Source: an uncultured Alphaproteobacteria bacterium
Lineage (GTDB): Bacteria > Pseudomonadota > Alphaproteobacteria > HIMB59 > GCA-002718135
Length of the DNA stretch: 43,058 nt
Direction of reading: 5' to 3'
Assembly: GCA_902597015.1 (NCBI GenBank)
Contig: CACJWQ010000002.1
Span: forward strand, 92,383 to 135,440
Position numbers and translations under genes: made by a program. The notes beneath the pieces were generated by a model. That model did no database searches, was not told the origin of the DNA, and worked only from the letters and a program-made list of their open reading frames with translations. Within the stretch, counting starts at the first letter, position 1. Every line of letters starts with the position of its first letter. Of the stretch, positions 15,195-23,888 are shown one piece after another.

Positions 15195-16223
15195 TTAACT
15201 TGGGCAGTTTAGATATGTGCTATCAAAAGTTTCTAAAATTTCTAAAGAAATTCCTCTCATAGCCATAACGTATGTATCAACATCACTAATATCAACAAAT
15301 ACAGTACCTGAATCAATAAATTGATCTGTTTGTGCAGTTGATTTCCAAGGTGCATCAGCTTTGAACTCACAACCTTGTCTAACTTTGTCCATTACATATG
15401 AACCAATGTAACCTTGTCCATATGGGTTTTGAAGCATAGTTCCGTGAACATAACCATCTTTAATAGCTTTTAAAACTACTTCGTCATGATCAATACCAAC
15501 CATTTTAATTCTTTTATCACCCATATTAGTTAAAGCTTGTGCTGCTACAACAGCAGGAACCCAAGCAGTAGTAACAATACCATCTACTTCACTTCCTTGA
15601 GCCGCCATAAAAGCATTAATTTTTTCATCAGCTGGTTCATAAGCATCAATATCAGCAATAACTTGAATAATTTCTACTCCACCGCCTGCTTCTGAAACAG
15701 CTTGTTCAACAGCATTGATTCTTAGAGTTGTATTTGGATCAACTAAGAAGCCAGTAAAGTGAGCAATTTTTCCTTTGCCACCTAAAGCTTTAATTAATTC
15801 TTTTGTACCAAGATAAGCTGAGTGACCAGTGTCCGTTCCAAAACAAAATTTTGCTTGAGTTGGTTGCTCAACACAACCAGCTAAGGCAGCTGTTGGTATA
15901 CCAGCATCATCTAGTTCACCTAAAATTTTATTTGTTCCAACTGCATCACCAGGGAATACAAGTACTGCATTGTAACCTTGGCCAACTAAACTTTCAATTA
16001 ACTCATTTTGTTGACTTAGATCCCACTCTGCAGGGACTCTGTAATCTGCTTTTCCTAAACCAAAGTCTTCTACAGCATCTAAACCTGCTTGTTCCCACGC
16101 AGCAAAATACGGGTGTGGGCCACCAGGGACTAGAGCTACTTTAGTAACACCATGACCACCTGCAAAAACAGGTGATGCTAGTAAAGCAAAAAAAGAAGTT
16201 AAAAATATTATAAATTTTTTCAT
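15195..16223 (-). CDS. Sugar ABC transporter substrate-binding protein (RbsB-like, PBP type 1)
   Basis: A 342-residue periplasmic protein. The signal peptide is MKKFIIFLTSFFALLASPVFA, cleaved after residue 21 before GGHG. The mature protein has a ribose-binding-type start 'KVALVPGGPHPYFAAWEQAG', and 'NAVLVFPGDAVGTNKILGEL' and 'YVHGTMLQNPYGQGYIGSYV' in the expected places for the hinge and second lobe. It opens a leftward operon of transporter plus L-fucose-type enzymes. AGGAGG lies 4 bases before the ATG. The 104-base divergent region to uxuA carries the promoters of both sides. The ligand is inferred from the enzymes downstream. Confidence 0.92.
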   Translation of the reverse strand: MKKFIIFLTSFFALLASPVFAGGHGVTKVALVPGGPHPYFAAWEQAGLDAVEDFGLGKADYRVPAEWDLSQQNELIESLVGQGYNAVLVFPGDAVGTNKILGELDDAGIPTAALAGCVEQPTQAKFCFGTDTGHSAYLGTKELIKALGGKGKIAHFTGFLVDPNTTLRINAVEQAVSEAGGGVEIIQVIADIDAYEPADEKINAFMAAQGSEVDGIVTTAWVPAVVAAQALTNMGDKRIKMVGIDHDEVVLKAIKDGYVHGTMLQNPYGQGYIGSYVMDKVRQGCEFKADAPWKSTAQTDQFIDSGTVFVDISDVDTYVMAMRGISLEILETFDSTYLNCPS

Positions 16224-16227
16224 TATT

Positions 16228-16233
16228 CCTCCT
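16228..16233 (-). promoter_or_regulatory. Strong Shine-Dalgarno of the RbsB-like binding protein
   Basis: AGGAGG followed by AATA and the ATG at 16223. It is one of only three clear ribosome sites in the window, all before binding protein genes. Confidence 0.8.
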
Positions 16234-16327
16234 TAAATTTTTTTTAATGTAAGCAGAATTAGAACTTAAATCAACAAAAATAAAATAAAGTATTTATTTA
16301 TAATTATATTGATATTAATATTGTCGC

Positions 16328-17515
16328 ATGCTGTATTCATTTAGATGGTTTGGTCATAATGATCCTTCAAAATTAGATCAAATTCGACAGATAGGAGTTG
16401 AAGGAATCGTATCATCACTAGCACAAATAAAATATGGTGAAAAATGGTCTGCATTTGAAATCAAGAAAAGAAAAAAATTTATTGAAAGTTTCAAAATTAA
16501 TAACAATAAAAATTTAACTTGGAGCGTTGTTGAAAGTCTTCCTGTTCATAATGATATAAAAAAGAGATCAGGGAGATACAAATATTACATAGATCAATAC
16601 AAAGAGTCATTGATAAATTTAGGAAAGAATAAAATTAAAAATATTTGTTACAATTTTATGCCATTGATTGATTGGGTTAGAACAGATTTAAATCATCAAC
16701 TACCAAATGGAGCATTGGCTCTAAAATATAATCATCTTCATGTTTGTGCATTTGAAAATTTTATTTTGAAATCTAAAACAGCAAAAACAAGGTATTCATC
16801 CAAAGACATCCATACCTCAAAAAAAATATTACAAAAAATGAATTCTAGTGATTTAAAAAAACTTAAGATGTCTTTACTTGGAGGATTAGCTGCAAACGAT
16901 AGAAAGTATACAATTAAAGATTTAAATTATGAGATTGATCAATTTGCAGAATTAAATCATAGTGATTTACAAAATAATTTAAAAGATTTTATTGAAGAAA
17001 TTTATCCAATCATAAAAAAATATAATATTCATTACAATATTCATCCAGATGATCCTCCATATAATGTTTATGGATTACCAAGAATTGTTTCTAATGAGAA
17101 AGATATTAATTTTATTGTGAATATAAAAAAAGATACAAATGTAGGTTTTACTTTTTGTACAGGATCCCTTGGTGTTAATAAAAAAAATAACTTAGTCAAT
17201 ATAATCAAAAAATATGGTTCTTATATAAATTTTATTCATTTAAGAAATATAAGACACATTCCAAATTCTCTCGATTTTTATGAAGATGACCATCTTAATG
17301 GAAGTCTGGACATGGTATCTATTATTAAAGCAATACTAAAAGAAGAAAATAAAAGAAAAAAAAATAATCATTCTATAAAACAAATTCCTATGAGGCCTGA
17401 TCATGGTCATACAATACTGCATGACCAATTTAATTCAGTAATACCTGGGTATTCTTTATTAGGAAGAATGAAAGGTTTGGATCAACTAAAAGGTGTAATT
17501 AAAGCTATAAATTAA
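16328..17515 (+). CDS. uxuA: Mannonate dehydratase
   Basis: A 395-residue UxuA-family TIM-barrel enzyme that dehydrates D-mannonate to 2-keto-3-deoxy-D-gluconate. Diagnostic blocks are 'SFRWFGHNDP' at the N-terminus, 'VVESLPVHNDIK', 'ICYNFMPLIDWVRTDL', 'YNIHPDDPPYNVYGLPRIV' and 'MRPDHGHT' near the end. It is the only rightward gene at this place, divergent from the RbsB-like operon, and a TATAAT 23 bases before its ATG suggests a very short leader. Its stop overlaps the convergent Ldh_2 gene by 11 bases. With the UxuB-type and UxaC-like genes nearby it forms a hexuronate branch, although the kinase and aldolase that finish the route are not recognised. Confidence 0.93.
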   Translation: MLYSFRWFGHNDPSKLDQIRQIGVEGIVSSLAQIKYGEKWSAFEIKKRKKFIESFKINNNKNLTWSVVESLPVHNDIKKRSGRYKYYIDQYKESLINLGKNKIKNICYNFMPLIDWVRTDLNHQLPNGALALKYNHLHVCAFENFILKSKTAKTRYSSKDIHTSKKILQKMNSSDLKKLKMSLLGGLAANDRKYTIKDLNYEIDQFAELNHSDLQNNLKDFIEEIYPIIKKYNIHYNIHPDDPPYNVYGLPRIVSNEKDINFIVNIKKDTNVGFTFCTGSLGVNKKNNLVNIIKKYGSYINFIHLRNIRHIPNSLDFYEDDHLNGSLDMVSIIKAILKEENKRKKNNHSIKQIPMRPDHGHTILHDQFNSVIPGYSLLGRMKGLDQLKGVIKAIN

Positions 17516-18554
17516 TTTTTACCTTATATTTATCTGCTAGAAATAAAAAATCAGTTTTTAATTCCTTATCTATCGGAATACCTGTTTTTAATCTTTTTTT
17601 TGAAGTAATTTTTTCTTTTTCGCCTGGATATAAAATTGGATTATTATTTTTTTTTGATTTTTGTTTTTTTAGATCACTCATATAGTTTTTCATACCTTTA
17701 AAATATTGTTTTTTTGTTGTGAAAGCATTTAATGAAATGGCGATTAAGAAATGTCCTAATTTTCTTGGTGTACTAAAATCTGGTCCAATCATTGATAATA
17801 AACGGTATCCATGAGCCATACCAATAAGAGGTCCACACATTATTTCTACAGAAGAAGATAATCCAAAACCCTTATATCCATATTCTTTACCGCCAAGTGG
17901 AGCTAAAGAAACAGCACTATAAGGGTTAGTTGTGTAATTTCCGAATTTATCAAGGGCAATCTCAGAATTTAATTTAGTAGAATTTGCTCTAGCTCTCATA
18001 ACTTTATTCCAGGCTATCGAAGTTGAAGAGAAGTCTGCATGTAAAAAATCTTTCTTACCTATTGGTGTTGTAAAAGAATAAGGATTAGTACCATGAAAAG
18101 GTTTCTTGCCATTATACGGAATGGCAAAAGCATCTGAGTGTGTAAATGAAAAACCAACACAATCATTTTGTGCAATATCCATAGAATATACACCTGCAGC
18201 ACCATAGTGTGAGGAGTTTATTATGCCAATTGAAGCAATTCCATTCTTCTTTGCCATAGATGATACTATTGCTGATGCTTTTAAAGCTGCAACATGCCCT
18301 AAGCCATCATCAGCATCATAGACAGCTACACCTCTGTTTTTTTTTATTAGTTTCATTTTAGGTTTTGCTTTTATTCTTCCATTTTCAATACATTTTACAT
18401 AATGAGAAAATAATCTAATACCATGACTGTCCACACCTCTAATGGAAGAATCTAAAAGTGATTTAATAATTAGATTTCTATCTTTTTTTGGAACAGATAG
18501 TTTTAATAGAATACTATCAAAAAATTTATTTATTATAATAGGTAAAATTTTCAT
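17505..18554 (-). CDS. Ldh_2-family (malate/L-lactate/sulfolactate type) dehydrogenase
   Basis: A 349-residue NAD(P)-dependent 2-hydroxyacid dehydrogenase of the Ldh_2/YbiC/YiaK/ComC family, unrelated to classical lactate dehydrogenase. Recognisable blocks are 'SSIRGVDSHGIRLFSHYVK', 'GIGIINSSHYGAAGVYSM' (read as ASIGIINSSHYGAAG) and 'PYNGKKPFHGTNPYSFTTP'. Substrates in the family include malate, 2,3-diketogulonate, ureidoglycolate and (R)-sulfolactate. The gene follows the UxuB-type gene by one base, which argues for a sugar-acid role here. An (R)-sulfolactate role is worth keeping open because ComDE-type genes occur 17 kb away. The C-terminal 60 residues are Lys-rich and poorly conserved in appearance. 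Confidence 0.87.
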   Translation of the reverse strand: MKILPIIINKFFDSILLKLSVPKKDRNLIIKSLLDSSIRGVDSHGIRLFSHYVKCIENGRIKAKPKMKLIKKNRGVAVYDADDGLGHVAALKASAIVSSMAKKNGIASIGIINSSHYGAAGVYSMDIAQNDCVGFSFTHSDAFAIPYNGKKPFHGTNPYSFTTPIGKKDFLHADFSSTSIAWNKVMRARANSTKLNSEIALDKFGNYTTNPYSAVSLAPLGGKEYGYKGFGLSSSVEIMCGPLIGMAHGYRLLSMIGPDFSTPRKLGHFLIAISLNAFTTKKQYFKGMKNYMSDLKKQKSKKNNNPILYPGEKEKITSKKRLKTGIPIDKELKTDFLFLADKYKVKINL

Positions 18555-18555
18555 A

Positions 18556-19986
18556 TTATGAAATTATTTCTTTTAATAATGATTTTAAAGATTTTTTTTC
18601 CATTAAACTTATATTATTTTTAATATCAGTTAACATTTCTTCTTTTTTATGAATAGACAGATTAAAAATATTTTTGTTATTAACAATTTCTTCAAAAAAA
18701 TTACTCTTATTGTTTTTATAAACTTTGTAGAAATATTCTTTATTAGCATCATCAAGTCTATTTTGATCTTCTTCAATAATTTGAAATAAAAAAAATAACC
18801 AACAAGATATAATAAAGTGGATGTATTTAGTTCCACCTTTATTATTATTATAAGTATCAAGTATTCTAATGGGTATTTTTAAAGATCCATCCATAGCAAT
18901 TCTTAATAATTTATCTTCTATGAAAGTATTTTTAAATCTTTCTAATATTTTGATTTTATATTCATTAATATTAAAATTATCTTTAGTTTCTAAAGTAGGT
19001 AGTACTTCCTTATCTAAAAAATTTAAAATGAAATTATAAATATTTTCATCTTTAATTGCTTCATGAACATAAGTGTATCCACACAAATGACCAATATATG
19101 CTAATGCTGAATGAGAAGCATTGAGAATTTTAAGTTTAATATTTTCATAAAATTTTACGTCATCAACAAACTTAATTTTATTGTTTGCTAAAATATTTTT
19201 TAGTTCATTATTTTTTGATTGAATATACCAATCTCTATAAGGTTCTGTAACAACAATTGCATTATCAAGATAGGGTAAGTTAAAAAATTCAGATTGCTTA
19301 TTATTATTTGGTACAATTCCATCAACCATAGATAATGGAAATTCAATATTTTCTTTAAACCAATCTAAACACTTAGGATATTTTTTTTCTATAAATTCCT
19401 TGATTAAATTTTGTAAAATTTTTCCATTTTCAGATAAATTATCACAACTTAGTACAATTAATTTTTTCTTATTTTGTTTATATCTTTCTATTATTCCAAA
19501 ACCCAAGTGGCCTATCATAGTAGATATATCTTTGTCCTCTAGATCATTTTTGATCTCATTTGAAAAATTCAGTTTTTTATTTTTATCAAAATGATATCCT
19601 TTTTCTGTGACAGTAATAGTGATTAGTTTGATTTTTTCTGATGCTATTAAATTTCTAATTTCATTCTTGTCTTTTAAGCCAAATAGTATTTTTTTTATTG
19701 GATTTAAAATATCAACTTTTTTGTAGTTATTTGATACCCTTACTAAAGTATACAAGTAATCTTGCTTTTTCATTTTTTTGTTTGTTTCGTCTGATCTTAA
19801 ATTAACTCCAATTATGGAAATATTTTCATTATTTTCTAATATTTCATGAATATAAAGCGCCTGATGAGCTCTATGAAAATTTCCAACACCAAAATGCACT
19901 ATAGAGTCTTTATTATTATTAATATTATAAGCTGGAAAAGATTGTTCTTTTAATAGATTTCTGTTTATATTTTTATTTAATTGCAT
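18556..19986 (-). CDS. uxuB: Mannitol dehydrogenase-family oxidoreductase, probable fructuronate reductase
   Basis: A 476-residue polyol/hexuronate dehydrogenase. The N-terminal Rossmann start 'SIVHFGVGNFHRAHQALYIHEIL' is typical of UxuB, UxaB and mannitol 2-dehydrogenase. Later blocks 'MVDGIVPNN', 'VVTEPYRDWYIQ' and 'LKILNASHSALAYIGHLCGYTYVHEA' hold the catalytic Lys-Asn-His region. It would reduce D-fructuronate to D-mannonate, the substrate of UxuA encoded 1 kb away. Mannitol or arabitol dehydrogenase activity is the main alternative. It diverges from the SDR gene at 20017 with only 30 bases between starts, so the two promoters must overlap. The C-terminal part is very Lys/Asn-rich. Confidence 0.87.
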   Translation of the reverse strand: MQLNKNINRNLLKEQSFPAYNINNNKDSIVHFGVGNFHRAHQALYIHEILENNENISIIGVNLRSDETNKKMKKQDYLYTLVRVSNNYKKVDILNPIKKILFGLKDKNEIRNLIASEKIKLITITVTEKGYHFDKNKKLNFSNEIKNDLEDKDISTMIGHLGFGIIERYKQNKKKLIVLSCDNLSENGKILQNLIKEFIEKKYPKCLDWFKENIEFPLSMVDGIVPNNNKQSEFFNLPYLDNAIVVTEPYRDWYIQSKNNELKNILANNKIKFVDDVKFYENIKLKILNASHSALAYIGHLCGYTYVHEAIKDENIYNFILNFLDKEVLPTLETKDNFNINEYKIKILERFKNTFIEDKLLRIAMDGSLKIPIRILDTYNNNKGGTKYIHFIISCWLFFLFQIIEEDQNRLDDANKEYFYKVYKNNKSNFFEEIVNNKNIFNLSIHKKEEMLTDIKNNISLMEKKSLKSLLKEIIS

Positions 19987-20016
19987 ATTAGTATTTAAAA
20001 TATACTTAAACGGAAG

Positions 20017-20769
20017 ATGATCAATAAAATATATAAAAGTGTCTTAATAACAGGTGCTTCAAGTGGTATTGGATTAGAAACTCTTAAAAGATTTTTTAAA
20101 GAAAAAATAAAAATTTATGCTCTTGATAAAGATATTTCAGCATTAGAGAAATTGAAAAAAAAATATAAATTTGAAATCATTCAAATTGATCTCTTTGATA
20201 CTGATCAAATTTATAAAAAACTTGCTAAGCTTAAAGTTGATATTGTAGTTTGTAATGCTGGTATTGGAAGAGGAGCAGAAGGTATATTAAAAGCGTCAAG
20301 ACAAGATATTGAGTTATCTACAAGATTAAATGTTGAGTCTTATCTTCATACCTTAAAAGCTATTGTTCCAGGAATGATAAAAAGAAGAAAAGGTCACGTA
20401 ATTTTAATGGGATCACTTGCGGGTCTATATCCACAAATGAGTACTGTTTATGGTGGTCAAAAAGGTGCTATCCATAGAATTGCTCAAAGCTTAAGAATTG
20501 AACTTAGTGGATCAAGAGTTAAAGTCTCTGAAATATGTCCTGGAAGAACTAAAACAAATTTTGGTAAAGCTGCTTTTACAGATAAAAATAAAGCAAAAAA
20601 ATTTATGTCAGGTTTTACTCTTCTTGAACCAAGAGATATTGCTGATGCAATAATGTTTGCTTTAAGTGTGAGATGGCGAAGTAATATTAGTACTATTGAA
20701 ATTTCTGGTACAGAACAATCCCCAGGTGGAGTGCCAATTATTCCAGTAAAAGATCCAATACTTTCATAA
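20017..20769 (+). CDS. SDR-family oxidoreductase (YdfG-like)
   Basis: A 250-residue SDR with TGASSGIG at 12-19, NAG at 80-82, Ser133, Tyr145 and Lys149 (YGGQK), and 'EICPGRTKTNFG' after it. The shape is close to NADP-dependent 3-hydroxy-acid/serine dehydrogenases (YdfG group). It starts a rightward set with a Gfo/Idh dehydrogenase (41-base gap) and a TIM-barrel isomerase. The substrate is unknown; the neighbours point to a sugar derivative. Confidence 0.88.
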   Translation: MINKIYKSVLITGASSGIGLETLKRFFKEKIKIYALDKDISALEKLKKKYKFEIIQIDLFDTDQIYKKLAKLKVDIVVCNAGIGRGAEGILKASRQDIELSTRLNVESYLHTLKAIVPGMIKRRKGHVILMGSLAGLYPQMSTVYGGQKGAIHRIAQSLRIELSGSRVKVSEICPGRTKTNFGKAAFTDKNKAKKFMSGFTLLEPRDIADAIMFALSVRWRSNISTIEISGTEQSPGGVPIIPVKDPILS

Positions 20770-20810
20770 ATTAATTAAATATTTTTTATTTTAATATAAT
20801 AAAATTAATT

Positions 20811-21914
20811 ATGGAAAAACCTGTCAGATATGGTGTTATTGGCATAGGAGGTATGGGAGCAAATCATGCTAAAAAATTAAAAGAAAATAAAATAGAAAAT
20901 GCCATCTTAGCTGCTGTTGCTGATTCAAATGTAGAATATAAAAATAAATATGAAAATATTCCTTTTTTTGAAAATACTGATAATTTTTTTGATAATAAAA
21001 TTATAGATGCGGCAATCATTGCTACACCTCATAAATCGCACATTGATCTAGCGAAAAAAGCTCTAGAAAATAATATTAATGTTATAATTGAAAAACCCTT
21101 AGCAATAACTAGTAAAAAGTGTCGAGAATTTATTAATATTTCACAAAATTTTAAAGCATTTTTTACTGTTATGCTCAATCAAAGAACTAATCCTGTTTAT
21201 GTTAAGATAAAGGAACTAATTAATGGAAATGAATTAGGTAAAGTTCACCGTTTTCAATGGACAATAACTAATTGGTTTAGAACAAACTATTATTATCAGA
21301 CGTCTAATTGGAGAGCTAAATGGGAAAGTGAAGGGGGAGGCGTTTTAATAAATCAGAGTATTCACCAACTTGATTTGTGTCAGTGGTTATTTGGCATGCC
21401 TGATAGTGTATATACTGATTTGGGATTAGGTCGCTTTCATGAGATAGAAGTTGAAGATGAAGTAACTTCAATCTTTAAATATAAAAATGGATTAAAAGGT
21501 GTATTTATTACAACAACAGGTGAAGCACCTGGTGTAAATAGATTGGAAATTGCATCAGATAAGGGTTTAATTACAATTCAAGATAATAATGTTACATGGG
21601 AAAAAATAGATTCATCTACTGATTTTATTAAAAACTCTAAAACACTTTTTGACATGCCTAAAAAAGAAAAAATTAATTTTAATTTTAATGCGGATATGGA
21701 TCAACATATTGAACATCAAAGGCTTATTCAAAACTTTACAAATTTTCTTTTAGGAAAAGAAAATCTTTATGTGAATGGAAAAGATGGTTTAAATTCAGTT
21801 GAATTAATTAATGCTATGGTCCTATCAGGATTAGAGAAAAAAAAAATTAATCTTCCTTTAGATGAGAATAGATATGAACTAAAATTAGAAGAAATGATAA
21901 GTAAATCAAGATGA
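20811..21914 (+). CDS. Gfo/Idh/MocA-family oxidoreductase (1)
   Basis: A 367-residue NAD(P)-dependent sugar/inositol dehydrogenase. It has a Rossmann GIGGMG near residue 11, the family EKP motif at 94-96 (VIIEKPLAI) and 'GGVLINQSIHQLDLCQWLFG', where the His is the usual catalytic residue. Such enzymes oxidise a secondary hydroxyl, often at C2 or C3 of a sugar or glycoside. It ends in an ATGA junction with the TIM-barrel isomerase gene, a pairing common in 3-keto-sugar pathways. Confidence 0.92.
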   Translation: MEKPVRYGVIGIGGMGANHAKKLKENKIENAILAAVADSNVEYKNKYENIPFFENTDNFFDNKIIDAAIIATPHKSHIDLAKKALENNINVIIEKPLAITSKKCREFINISQNFKAFFTVMLNQRTNPVYVKIKELINGNELGKVHRFQWTITNWFRTNYYYQTSNWRAKWESEGGGVLINQSIHQLDLCQWLFGMPDSVYTDLGLGRFHEIEVEDEVTSIFKYKNGLKGVFITTTGEAPGVNRLEIASDKGLITIQDNNVTWEKIDSSTDFIKNSKTLFDMPKKEKINFNFNADMDQHIEHQRLIQNFTNFLLGKENLYVNGKDGLNSVELINAMVLSGLEKKKINLPLDENRYELKLEEMISKSR

Positions 21915-22681
21915 AAATTAATCAAATTGCTGTAACACTTTATACTGTTAGAGATTTTTGCCAAAATGAAAAAGATTTATTTGAAAGTCTAAAAAAAATA
22001 AAAAATATTGGATATAGTAGCATTCAAATCAGTGGTGTTGGTTTAATTGATCCTAAAACAATAAAAAGAATGTGTGAAGATTTGAGTTTATTTATATGCG
22101 CGACACATGAACCAAATGAACAAATTATAAACAACACTGATGAAGTTATTAATAAGTTAAACATTTTTAATTGCGAATATTCAGCTCTTCCTTACCCATT
22201 AAATTTGGATATGAAAAATTTAAAAGAAATTGATAAATTCATAGAAGATATAAATAATGCTGGCTCAAAGTTTCATTCAGAAGGAAAAGTACTATGTTAC
22301 CATAATCACGCACTTGAGTTCCAAAAAGTTCAAAATGAAATAATTTTAGATAGAATTTATGAAAATACAGATAGTAGATTCATACAAGGAGAACCTGATA
22401 TTTATTGGATACAAAAAGGTGGCCAAGACCCACTAATGTGGTGTAAAAAATTAAAACAACGAATGCCATTATTACACTTAAAAGATTTTATGATGATAAA
22501 CGATCAAGAAAGTTTTTTTGCAGAAGTTGGCTTAGGTAATTTAGACATAAAGAATATTGTTAAAACAGCAACCGATTCAGGTTGTAAATGGTTTATTGTT
22601 GAGCAAGATGAATGTAGTGGCAATCCTTTTGATTCACTTAGGATTAGCTATAATAATTTATTAAAATATGCAGTTACTTAA
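21911..22681 (+). CDS. Sugar phosphate isomerase/epimerase family protein (AP-endonuclease-2 TIM barrel)
   Basis: A 256-residue xylose-isomerase-like TIM barrel. Metal-binding positions are visible as 'CYHNHALEFQK', 'GEPDIYWIQKGGQDP', 'LLHLKDF' and 'FIVEQDECSG'. The family includes IolE/IolI relatives, tagatose epimerases and 3-keto-glycoside lyases or epimerases. The ATGA coupling to the Gfo/Idh dehydrogenase suggests that it acts on that enzyme's keto-sugar product. Its 3' end overlaps the convergent uronate-isomerase-like gene by 8 bases. Confidence 0.88.
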   Translation: MKINQIAVTLYTVRDFCQNEKDLFESLKKIKNIGYSSIQISGVGLIDPKTIKRMCEDLSLFICATHEPNEQIINNTDEVINKLNIFNCEYSALPYPLNLDMKNLKEIDKFIEDINNAGSKFHSEGKVLCYHNHALEFQKVQNEIILDRIYENTDSRFIQGEPDIYWIQKGGQDPLMWCKKLKQRMPLLHLKDFMMINDQESFFAEVGLGNLDIKNIVKTATDSGCKWFIVEQDECSGNPFDSLRISYNNLLKYAVT

Positions 22682-23888
22682 GAAAAAAACTTTTTGCGTT
22701 TTGATTTAATAAATTATTTATATCTCTTTCTATTATAAATTTTGATAGCTCAAAATTTTTCTTCGAAAGATCTAAATAATATTCATATAGAACCTCATGC
22801 AAGATATTTTTGAAATGAGACCATTTATAAACTAGCTGATCGGTAACTCTTGCATCAGAGTGTTGAGGTATAAATGAAAGACCTAGCATATCAATCCTCA
22901 TTTTTAGGATAAATTTTATAATACTTGGTTGGTTCATAAACCACCAAAAACCAAAGATTTTTAAATTAGGATGTTTACGAGCTAAGACAGTTAATTCGTG
23001 CTGATCATTTAAAGATAAACAAGTTACAAGAAATTTGTTTTCTGGGAACGAATTACATAATTTGCTTAATTCTTTGAGATTAATATCACCAATCCCGTCT
23101 CCAGCTAAACCAAAACTACTATTTACAGCTCGTTTAACACCTAACATTAAAGACAATGGGATATTTTTTTCATTTAACCATGACAAAATTAATTTCCAAA
23201 GAGGATCATTTAAGATTTCTTTAAAATTATCTGAATTTGCTGAAATAGCTGCATATACTGGATTTGATATTAAAAAACAGCTATCTAAATAGTTAATTAT
23301 AATATCATCTTGTTTTTGATTTATCTTAGTTTGATTTTTTGCAACGTCGATAGCTTGGGAATTGTTAATGATCAAATCATCTAATCTTAATGATGACTGA
23401 AATATATTTCTATCCCAATCATTATCTTTATATAAATTCCATTCATCAATATCAAATGGATTATTTGTCATTACTAAAGAAGAAACGTTTGATAATTTTA
23501 AAATTTTTTCATCTGTAAGAGATTTATTTTCATATTCATTGTTTAGTTCTTCAAAAGTTTTATTATTATAATTAATATCTAATTTTTGAAGTACAGTTAG
23601 TACGCCTTTACACGCTTCAGAAATTGGTGTTCTATTTTGAAATAATTCTTCCCAGATAAGTTTTGCTTTATTTCTGTCATCCAGAGAGTAAAACTTTTCT
23701 GCACTTATATTTGCATTGGTTAATAATTCTGCAATTAAATAATGATAGTTTAATAAATTAATAAAACCAGAAAGAGAATGACTTTTAAAGGCAGATGGAA
23801 ATAAATGCGTATGAATATCAAAAATTTTTGTATTATTAATAACGTCTTCTAAAGTATCGGATAATTCCTGATTAGACATATTCATCAC
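22674..23888 (-). CDS. Glucuronate isomerase (UxaC) superfamily protein, divergent
   Basis: A 404-residue amidohydrolase-fold protein, shorter than typical UxaC (about 470). Family marks: 'KIFDIHTHLFP' (the N-terminal His-x-His), 'LVMTNNPFD', 'FGFWWFMNQPS', and 'LGLSFIPQHSDARVTDQLVYKWSHFKNIL', equivalent to the uronate isomerase end with its Asp-Ser-Arg. It would interconvert an aldose-type uronate and its keto form, but the low similarity leaves room for another sugar acid. It is the last gene of the eight-gene operon that starts at 31479 and overlaps the preceding Gfo/Idh gene by ATGA. A second possible start lies two codons in. Confidence 0.78.
   Translation of the reverse strand: MMNMSNQELSDTLEDVINNTKIFDIHTHLFPSAFKSHSLSGFINLLNYHYLIAELLTNANISAEKFYSLDDRNKAKLIWEELFQNRTPISEACKGVLTVLQKLDINYNNKTFEELNNEYENKSLTDEKILKLSNVSSLVMTNNPFDIDEWNLYKDNDWDRNIFQSSLRLDDLIINNSQAIDVAKNQTKINQKQDDIIINYLDSCFLISNPVYAAISANSDNFKEILNDPLWKLILSWLNEKNIPLSLMLGVKRAVNSSFGLAGDGIGDINLKELSKLCNSFPENKFLVTCLSLNDQHELTVLARKHPNLKIFGFWWFMNQPSIIKFILKMRIDMLGLSFIPQHSDARVTDQLVYKWSHFKNILHEVLYEYYLDLSKKNFELSKFIIERDINNLLNQNAKSFFLK

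Noticed and set aside
15803-16144. 113-codon open frame on the plus strand inside the RbsB-like binding protein gene
   Set aside because: It lies fully antisense to a well-supported gene, its Gln/Leu/His-rich product resembles nothing, and it comes from the codon bias of the real gene.
16299-16304. TATAAT before uxuA as an annotated promoter
   Set aside because: The -35 region is weak and such hexamers are frequent at this base composition, so it is mentioned only in the uxuA entry.
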